Of a stretch of DNA of 64,000 bases, positions 63,856 through 64,000 are shown one piece after another (the first letter of the stretch is position 1; each line of letters starts with the position of its first letter). The notes beneath the pieces were generated by a model that saw only the letters and a program-made list of their open reading frames with translations, searched no databases and was not told the origin of the DNA. The DNA comes from Paenibacillus massiliensis subsp. panacisoli DSM 21345 (GTDB taxonomy: Bacteria; Bacillota; Bacilli; Paenibacillales; Paenibacillaceae): positions 124,001 to 188,000 of the forward strand of contig NZ_AUFO01000016.1 in assembly GCF_000426545.1 (NCBI RefSeq), in the 5' to 3' direction. Made by a program: the position numbers and the translations under genes.

Positions 63856-64000
63856 CTACTCCTTTAACACGGCATTAATGTACAACTCTGGCTTCAGCAA
63901 CAGAGTGCCCGATTCAGAGACGAACGGATAGATGAGCTCGGCAGCAGGTCCAATACATATGATCAGCACAAATAGCAGCATGGAAGAAAGGAGAAGTGGG
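63856..64000 (-). CDS. mrpD: Na+/H+ antiporter subunit D, C-terminal end (runs off the window)
   Basis: The last 47 residues of an NuoN-like subunit are visible, ending at TAG 63858-63856: a membrane segment (LLFVLIICIGPAAELIYPF) and a short tail ending in INAVLKE. The position just before mrpE and the character fit MrpD. The rest of the gene and the upstream mrpABC would lie beyond the right edge. Confidence 0.85.
   Translation of the reverse strand, partial: PLLLSSMLLFVLIICIGPAAELIYPFVSESGTLLLKPELYINAVLKE

Overview
The window looks like chromosomal DNA of a Paenibacillus-type member of the Bacillota. The reasons are strong AGGAGG-like ribosome binding sites, frequent GTG and TTG starts, S-layer-homology (SLH) surface proteins, a low-GC Gram-positive pdhABCD cluster, a sigma-W-like promoter in front of pspA, and an Mrp antiporter operon. 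No rRNA, tRNA, CRISPR array or intact mobile element is visible. The genus is an inference from gene content.

Region 1 (1-12.4 kb) is a run of exported proteins on the plus strand: two unrecognised proteins, an SLH protein, a 1132-residue protein with a bacterial Ig-like domain, and a 2076-residue modular protein (Ig-like repeats, fibronectin III repeats, three C-terminal SLH repeats). The largest one carries a second signal-peptide-like segment in its interior. Region 2 (12.5-15.8 kb) is a reduced thiamine locus: a TPP riboswitch with terminator, thiS and thiF, but no thiG, thiO or tenI between them. An orphan response regulator whose receiver lacks the phosphoacceptor Asp follows.

Region 3 (15.9-20.4 kb) holds an NlpC/P60 endopeptidase, thiamine pyrophosphokinase, a TRIC-type channel, a low-molecular-weight tyrosine phosphatase and an esterase. 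Region 4 (20.6-29.1 kb) is core metabolism: pdhABCD from a clear sigma-A promoter, thyA-dfrA, and a stand-alone gltD.

Region 5 (29.2-36.9 kb) begins with an AT-rich leader containing repeated ATAACAT motifs and an orphan terminator. A compact operon follows: an unknown 157-residue protein, a PHP-domain hydrolase, a glycerophosphodiester phosphodiesterase, a LacI regulator and a complete ABC importer. Together they look like a system for taking up and breaking down a phosphorylated compound. This is the best candidate here for an undescribed system.

Region 6 (37-48.3 kb) has topB, a HAD hydrolase, an ArsR-like regulator divergent from an MFS exporter, and a four-gene operon (PhnC-like ATPase, repeat lipoprotein, response regulator, histidine kinase), then a double-GNAT protein. 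Region 7 (48.5-57.3 kb) has glycogen genes (glgC divergent from glgB-glgA), an M20 amidohydrolase, and an amino-acid ABC importer with fused binding protein and permease. Region 8 (57.3-59.1 kb) is an AT-rich patch of debris: an IS630-type transposase remnant, an exported-protein pseudogene with an internal stop, and a small unknown ORF. Region 9 (59.1-64 kb) is envelope and stress: a LysM-3D protein, a polysaccharide deacetylase, pspA with a DUF350 protein, an HNH protein, and the distal end of an mrp operon (mrpD' E F G) running off the right edge.
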